DNA of 16,613 nucleotides, taken from positions 1-16,613 of the forward strand of contig CAZUAY010000055.1 in the NCBI GenBank assembly GCA_964618405.1, given 5' to 3'. Below the pieces are notes generated by a model. The model made no database searches. It was not told where the DNA came from and saw only the letters and a program-made list of their open reading frames with translations. The position numbers and the translations under genes were made by a program. Below, piece by piece: positions 12,088 through 16,613 of the stretch (position 1 is its first letter; every line of letters begins with the position of its first letter). The DNA is from JBBQIY01 sp964618405 (GTDB lineage Bacteria; Verrucomicrobiota; Kiritimatiellia; RFP12; UBA3636).

Positions 12088-15000
12088 CTTTTCAGAATAT
12101 ATTCCAGGAACCTGGTCCTCCCATCCGGAGGCCTTAAAGCGGCAACGTGTTTGGTTGTTTTTGATGGGTTTAGCTCCTCTGATTATACTCGCCGTTGTGG
12201 GGATTGTGGCGTTCACCGAGTTAGATACGTGGACATCTGTCGTTAGGGAGCCGTTGCCCTGGATCCAAGTCGCCGCAACGGTATTTTGTATCAGCTTAGG
12301 TGCGATTTTTACGCTGACGATGCTCAACATGGTGTCGCGGACGCTGGGGCGGACGGGCGGGATGAAGGGACGCGATGAATTGCCGTTTCCTGTTTGGCTC
12401 GTGGTTGTTGGAGTTTTTTTCTGGCTTGCGCCTGTGGGGTTAACTTTCTTTCGTGAGCGCTTTTTCGACCCTGCGTATGTTGGCATGGCGCAGTTTATCC
12501 TCAACATCCTCTGCTTCGTACCGTTTGTTATGATTCTGCTCTGGGTGTTATTGGCAAGAGATGCTGGGGAGCTGAAAGATCGGACACGCCGTTCTAAACT
12601 TCTCGGTATCCTGTGGATCATCTTGTTTGGATTGGCGATCTTTTCGCTTTTGGGCGATGTTCATGTCGCGCTGTCGCATTGGAAGGTGTCTGCAGCATGG
12701 GTTCAAGGCATTCAAAGGACAATGCTGAGGCTGATTTTATTCGCAACACTATTCCCCTTTGCAGTGGTCTGTCTTGCCTTGTGGCAACTGATTCGATTAA
12801 AGCCCCGAGTTGCTAAGAAGGGAGACACTTCAGAGGATCAGCAGGAGGAAGCGGTGTCCGACGCCCCTCCAGCGTGGCTGAAGGAGTTGTGCGCAGAGCT
12901 TCCGGAAGGCGTGCGCGTGGAGGACGGAGAGCCCAATCTGGTGTCGCTTCGGGACACCTCGGCTTTTCACGAAGGGACAGGAGGAGGTTGGCTCTTGCTC
13001 ACGGGGGGCAAGAAACCCACAGAGGATCAATGGAAATTTTTCGAAGGCTTCTCGAGTGCTTATTGGAGCGCACTTGAGAAGGCGCTTGAAAATGGGGATC
13101 CCCAACCGGTGCAGGCTCGTGCGGACATTCTCTTACAGGGTATGCCAGGCAGCGGGCGGACAGAAGCGCTTTGTGCGGCGGCGCTCTATGCGGCCTTGGT
13201 TCGCGGACAACGCGTATTGTTTGTCGTTTCCGACAACGAGCAGGCTAAAATCCTTCGGGCTCGCCTCGATGGGCGCTTGCGCGAGATGTTCCTTGATTGC
13301 TATGTCTGGTGCGATGTGCTGACAAAGCACCGAGCGGACGGCTGGCTTGAGACTAAATCGGATCAGCCTGTTGCCGACATCCTTTTCGCTACGCCGGAGA
13401 ATATCGAGAAGTGTTTCTTTGCCAACAACACGACGCTTGAGTCGGCAAAACTGATGCGTATGCGGGAGGCGGTTCTTTCTTTTGAGATCGTGCTGGTGGA
13501 CGATTTCATGGATTTCGGAGTGACGGAACGCTCGCATGTTGCGTTTGTCCTCGATAAAATCAGATTGCTGCTGATCAGCGAACGCATTGTGCCACAGTTT
13601 GTAGTTTCTGTGCCTATACTTCAAGCCCCCGAGGGAATCGAGCAACTCGGCGAACGCTTGTTCGGGCTACGTAGTTTCGACCGCACCAAAAATGCGATGC
13701 TTCTGCGCCCACGACCGTGCGATCCGTTCTGGGAATTGAACCTACGCGTGGCATCCCCCGAATCGTCGGATCATGCCAGTCGGATGAAACAGGTTTGTCG
13801 AGATTTAGTCTCCCATTGCCGTGGAAAGTTGAACCTCAACGTTCTGTTCTACCAGAAGGGGATTGGCGAGAATGCACGAAAGGATCTGGAGCGGGATCTG
13901 GGTGGGCAGGATAGCGGGGGGAGGCTTCGTATCATCTCAAAGCTGGATGACGCAGCTGATGGACGCGAGCCGCCAGATGCTGTCTTTTATTTGTCTGTCG
14001 TGGTCGGCAATGTTAGTGTTGGGTTACGATTGGCAACGGGAGATGGAAAGGCGGTCTACGTTCGCATTGCCGCAGAAGACGAAAAAGAGTTGGCAAGGGA
14101 TGTCAAGAAGGCCGTTTTGATTCCCGATGAGTCGGCCGTTTCCCTGCGCATGGCACATTTGCGCAGTGTCTTGGCGTTCCTCGATCCGTTGACCCCAGTA
14201 GACGCCACCATCTGGAGCCGCTTCGGTATTTCGATGACCCATCTGAAAATCCAAGACGAGCCAGCATCGTTAATTGGGCAGCCGTCCGTTTTGATCTCCT
14301 GGCTTCATGATGAGTGGTTAGAGGCGGAGCGTTATCCTGTTGGACAACTATGGCCCTACCTCGTATTGGAACACGCAACAACGGCAAACGTTCGTGGTGA
14401 GCCTGTTAATTTTAGAATACTTCCCTTGTCACGGGAAGCAGTTTTCAAGGCGAAGGACGGTTCGAGGCTTTTCTTAGGGCGCTTGTTTGAGGAAGATGCT
14501 ATCGCGGGAGCCCGGCAGCTTGCCGTGTGGAAAGACAAGCGCGGCAATCGAGACACGCTTGAGTTAGAGATGGACATGGCTCATGCTGACAGCTTGATTT
14601 TGAAGACGGACGACGACGTCTACTCGGCCGCTGCCCTTGAGGCTCCCACCAAAGGCGAAACTGCACGTTTTGCCCTTTCGATAACTGCACAGTACACTCG
14701 TGGCGATGGAAGCGACTTCGAGATCCCAGTCCGTAGCTTTTCATGGCAGACGCGGCCCTCGTTCTGCGTAGAGGATTTCTGGCAACTCGACAACATGGCT
14801 GGATTTGTTCTGACGCATCGCAATGGCGAATACGGTTATGTAGAGGGATCTCTCGACGCTTCTTTGAATCTTCTTGGCGAAGAACGGAAGAACACGCCGC
14901 GACCCTATACGTATCCGGCACATCTTTCCGGAATTCTGCTGGCTCCAGTGCTCCCAGAGGGTGTCGACGGTTCTCCGTTAATTCGCACGTGTCTAAACGG

Positions 15001-16282
15001 ACGGTGGCAGACTCGGACGCAAACTGGATTTTCGCCCGCGTTGACGCATGCTGTCACGGCGGCGCTTCGCCATCGTTTGGATGGCTGGTCGTTCTTTGCG
15101 CTCGCGCCCGTTTTCATGATTTTCGGACGTCAAGGGAGTGTTGGACAGGCAGTCGTTTGGCTGTTGGAGCCCGTCAACAGCGGATGCACGGTCTATCCAA
15201 TGCTCAAAGCGCTTCTGCAGAAAAAAGAATTTAGAAAGTCATTCCTTCAAGACATTCGAAGAAACCTAAAGCAAGCTAACGATCTTACGCTGATGCGCCA
15301 AGGTTCCCGGCTGGCGTTTACTGGCGAGGTTTTTGATGCCGACGATTGCGCCCAAGCGCTTCAGCTCCTCGATCAATTGGAAGGCGGAACGGCGATCATG
15401 CCTGTCATCTGGCCCCAAGAAAAGGATGCAGACAAGCAAGCACCTTCTTTAGAGCCGAAACGTCTTTATCGTGAGCAGTACACCGAGGAGGAGCGTGAAT
15501 TCGACATCGAGGTTGTGGCCGGTTTGTTGGCGTTTCAGAACTCCGTTGACGTGACGAAGTTCGCGATTCAATATGGCTGGGATAAAGAGCGAATTTGCGA
15601 GACATTCAACGACGTTCTCTGGAATAATCCACAGGTTTTTTATGTGAGTAAAAGCCACAAATATCACTGGTGGACGGATGCGTCTGGAACGGTATCACGG
15701 TTCCTGCTCCTGGATTTTCAATATGGGATTGCTAAGGGCGACTACTCAGCACGAAAAGTGGAACTCGAACGCGAGGTAGCAAAGGCATTACAAAAGATCG
15801 AAGGCGTTACCGATACCATTGAAAAAGCGCGCATTTTACATAATCACATCGTGGAGATTTGCGATTACGATCAGGTGGCCGCTGACACGGACGATAGCTC
15901 GCCATTGGCGAGGACAGCCTACAGCGTATTGGTACGGCATAAAGCGGTCTGCGAAGGTTACACGATGGGCTACCGGTATTTGCTAAACTTAGTCGGAATC
16001 CAGTCCGAGGAACTGCTTGGGATGGCTGACGCTTTGAATCCCAAACCTCATGCGTGGAACTATTTAAAAATTGAAAACGACTGGTATCACGTGGATGTCA
16101 CCCATGACGATCCAATCTATGTCGGGCGTAAGCCGGAAAAAGAACAAGTTTTACATAACCATTTTCTACTCTCGGATGCGGCAATTCAGGCGAAAGGGCA
16201 TCATGGTTGGAATTTGAGAGGCCTCCCGCCCGCAATCAACACCCAATATGATGGGTTTGACTGGAAAAAGAAGAAACACTAA
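12077..16282 (+). CDS. Six-helix membrane protein with helicase-like P-loop region and transglutaminase-like domain, 1401 aa
   Basis: Six membrane helices lie at about residues 25-46, 64-86, 104-125, 138-160, 175-193 and 216-240. A helicase-like region follows: GMPGSGRT (355-362, Walker A with Arg in place of Lys), DILFATPEN (434-442, like SF2 motif Ib) and IVLVDDF (471-477, Walker B). A second alpha/beta segment near 574-620 may be the other RecA-like half. Around 985-1045, THAVTAALRHRL and WLLEPVNSGCTVYPML resemble the end domain (DUF1998-like) of Lhr/MrfA-type helicases; this is tentative. Residues about 1145-1401 form a transglutaminase-like domain of the CYK3/COG5279 type with C1292 (AVCEGY), H1325 (PHAWNY) and D1340 (HVDVTHDD), a complete triad. 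The ATG follows AAGGAGGTG closely and overlaps the previous gene by 11 bases. The substrate is unknown; the soluble parts should be cytoplasmic if the N-terminus is inside. Confidence 0.8.
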   Translation: MPFNFSEYIPGTWSSHPEALKRQRVWLFLMGLAPLIILAVVGIVAFTELDTWTSVVREPLPWIQVAATVFCISLGAIFTLTMLNMVSRTLGRTGGMKGRDELPFPVWLVVVGVFFWLAPVGLTFFRERFFDPAYVGMAQFILNILCFVPFVMILLWVLLARDAGELKDRTRRSKLLGILWIILFGLAIFSLLGDVHVALSHWKVSAAWVQGIQRTMLRLILFATLFPFAVVCLALWQLIRLKPRVAKKGDTSEDQQEEAVSDAPPAWLKELCAELPEGVRVEDGEPNLVSLRDTSAFHEGTGGGWLLLTGGKKPTEDQWKFFEGFSSAYWSALEKALENGDPQPVQARADILLQGMPGSGRTEALCAAALYAALVRGQRVLFVVSDNEQAKILRARLDGRLREMFLDCYVWCDVLTKHRADGWLETKSDQPVADILFATPENIEKCFFANNTTLESAKLMRMREAVLSFEIVLVDDFMDFGVTERSHVAFVLDKIRLLLISERIVPQFVVSVPILQAPEGIEQLGERLFGLRSFDRTKNAMLLRPRPCDPFWELNLRVASPESSDHASRMKQVCRDLVSHCRGKLNLNVLFYQKGIGENARKDLERDLGGQDSGGRLRIISKLDDAADGREPPDAVFYLSVVVGNVSVGLRLATGDGKAVYVRIAAEDEKELARDVKKAVLIPDESAVSLRMAHLRSVLAFLDPLTPVDATIWSRFGISMTHLKIQDEPASLIGQPSVLISWLHDEWLEAERYPVGQLWPYLVLEHATTANVRGEPVNFRILPLSREAVFKAKDGSRLFLGRLFEEDAIAGARQLAVWKDKRGNRDTLELEMDMAHADSLILKTDDDVYSAAALEAPTKGETARFALSITAQYTRGDGSDFEIPVRSFSWQTRPSFCVEDFWQLDNMAGFVLTHRNGEYGYVEGSLDASLNLLGEERKNTPRPYTYPAHLSGILLAPVLPEGVDGSPLIRTCLNGRWQTRTQTGFSPALTHAVTAALRHRLDGWSFFALAPVFMIFGRQGSVGQAVVWLLEPVNSGCTVYPMLKALLQKKEFRKSFLQDIRRNLKQANDLTLMRQGSRLAFTGEVFDADDCAQALQLLDQLEGGTAIMPVIWPQEKDADKQAPSLEPKRLYREQYTEEEREFDIEVVAGLLAFQNSVDVTKFAIQYGWDKERICETFNDVLWNNPQVFYVSKSHKYHWWTDASGTVSRFLLLDFQYGIAKGDYSARKVELEREVAKALQKIEGVTDTIEKARILHNHIVEICDYDQVAADTDDSSPLARTAYSVLVRHKAVCEGYTMGYRYLLNLVGIQSEELLGMADALNPKPHAWNYLKIENDWYHVDVTHDDPIYVGRKPEKEQVLHNHFLLSDAAIQAKGHHGWNLRGLPPAINTQYDGFDWKKKKH

Positions 16283-16344
16283 ACGAAGAACGGATAGGTA
16301 TCTACAGCGATGGTTTTAGCTAAAAAGACACGGAGGGAGGCGAG

Positions 16345-16581
16345 ATGAAAAAAGTATGCTCAGTTCTGTTCTATGGTTTGACTATTCTTGTTGTGGGCAT
16401 GTTGACGTTCGGCTGTTCACGTCACGACTTCCATGTCGTAGTCAAGGACGCTAGGGGGGTGACGAAAGGATCTCCTGTAGTCTGGCAGGAACAGACCGTT
16501 GGCGAAGTTGCTAGTGTCATAGAAGATGAGGCGGGTATTCGGCTCGATGTAAATCTTCTCGTAACCGTTCACGGGGTATAA
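16345..16581 (+). CDS. Short MCE/MlaD-like lipoprotein, possibly truncated
   Basis: This 78-aa protein begins MKKVCSVLFYGLTILVVGML, then TFGC, a lipoprotein signal with an atypical Phe before the Gly-Cys. The mature part, HDFHVVVKDARGVTKGSPVV followed by WQEQTVGEVASVIED, matches the first half of an MCE (MlaD) domain with its G-xPV-x-G-xVG-V pattern. MCE proteins bind and move lipids between membranes. The usual domain is about 80-100 residues, but here the frame stops after about 40, at GV-TAA. A +2 frame near the end reads on for some residues (RNRSRGISDSDLFEA), so a frameshift is possible. The ribosome binding site GGAGGGAGG is excellent. It lies 62 bases after the 1401-aa gene, probably in the same transcript. 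Confidence 0.65.
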   Translation: MKKVCSVLFYGLTILVVGMLTFGCSRHDFHVVVKDARGVTKGSPVVWQEQTVGEVASVIEDEAGIRLDVNLLVTVHGV

Positions 16582-16613
16582 GCGACTCCGATTTATTTGA
16601 AGCATAGCACTGT

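Noticed and set aside
11791..12621. 276-aa minus-strand open frame across the 813-aa/1401-aa junction
   Set aside because: Low-complexity Thr/Asn/Lys-rich antisense shadow; both plus-strand genes are well supported by overlap and ribosome binding sites.
1..16613. Transposase, phage genes, tRNA or rRNA
   Set aside because: None recognised on either strand; mobility signals are limited to repeats and possible attC-like sites.

Overview
The window looks like chromosome from a Gram-negative bacterium with moderate GC (about half by eye). The large genes carry signal peptides, periplasmic-type PKD/Ig repeats, a tubulin-like GTPase of the kind found with vWA proteins, and an MCE-type lipoprotein. 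The repeat-rich intergenic DNA and these large genes suggest the Planctomycetota/Verrucomicrobiota/Lentisphaerota group, but no rRNA or universal marker is present, so this is a guess.

Region 1 (1-1017): the start of a minus-strand gene runs off the left edge. It is followed by about 880 bases without a credible gene, packed with perfect palindromes, interspersed inverted repeats and 7-bp tandem repeats. Region 2 (1018-2671): small plus-strand accessory genes. These are an antitoxin/ParE-RelE toxin pair, a 76-aa protein, a 197-aa membrane-anchored protein with two EF-hand-like loops, and a 77-aa protein with one membrane segment. Imperfect hairpins resembling integron attC sites lie after the toxin gene and after the 197-aa gene, and the toxin-antitoxin unit is bracketed by copies of ACGTTCTG, so this part may be a run of gene cassettes.

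Region 3 (2675-16581): a strong sigma-70-type promoter is followed by a tightly packed set of very large genes, all on the plus strand. In order they are: a possible 27-codon leader peptide; a secreted or membrane vWA protein with Ig/PKD repeats and two membrane helices (interrupted by a stop exactly at CTT TGA C, so either recoded by +1 slippage or carrying a one-base frameshift); a 1154-aa tubulin/FtsZ-like protein; an 813-aa protein with a membrane hairpin; a 1401-aa protein joining six membrane helices, a helicase-like P-loop region and a C-terminal transglutaminase-like domain with an intact Cys-His-Asp triad; and a short MCE/MlaD-like lipoprotein.

The vWA plus tubulin-like pairing matches the core of a predicted membrane-remodelling system described by Makarova and Koonin (2010, FtsZ-like families). 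The 813-aa and 1401-aa membrane proteins and the MCE lipoprotein would be additional parts. A reasonable working model, which is inference, is a GTPase polymer beneath the inner membrane, tied through membrane proteins to a periplasmic vWA/PKD sensor or adhesion module, with the 1401-aa protein supplying NTP-dependent and transglutaminase-like activities.
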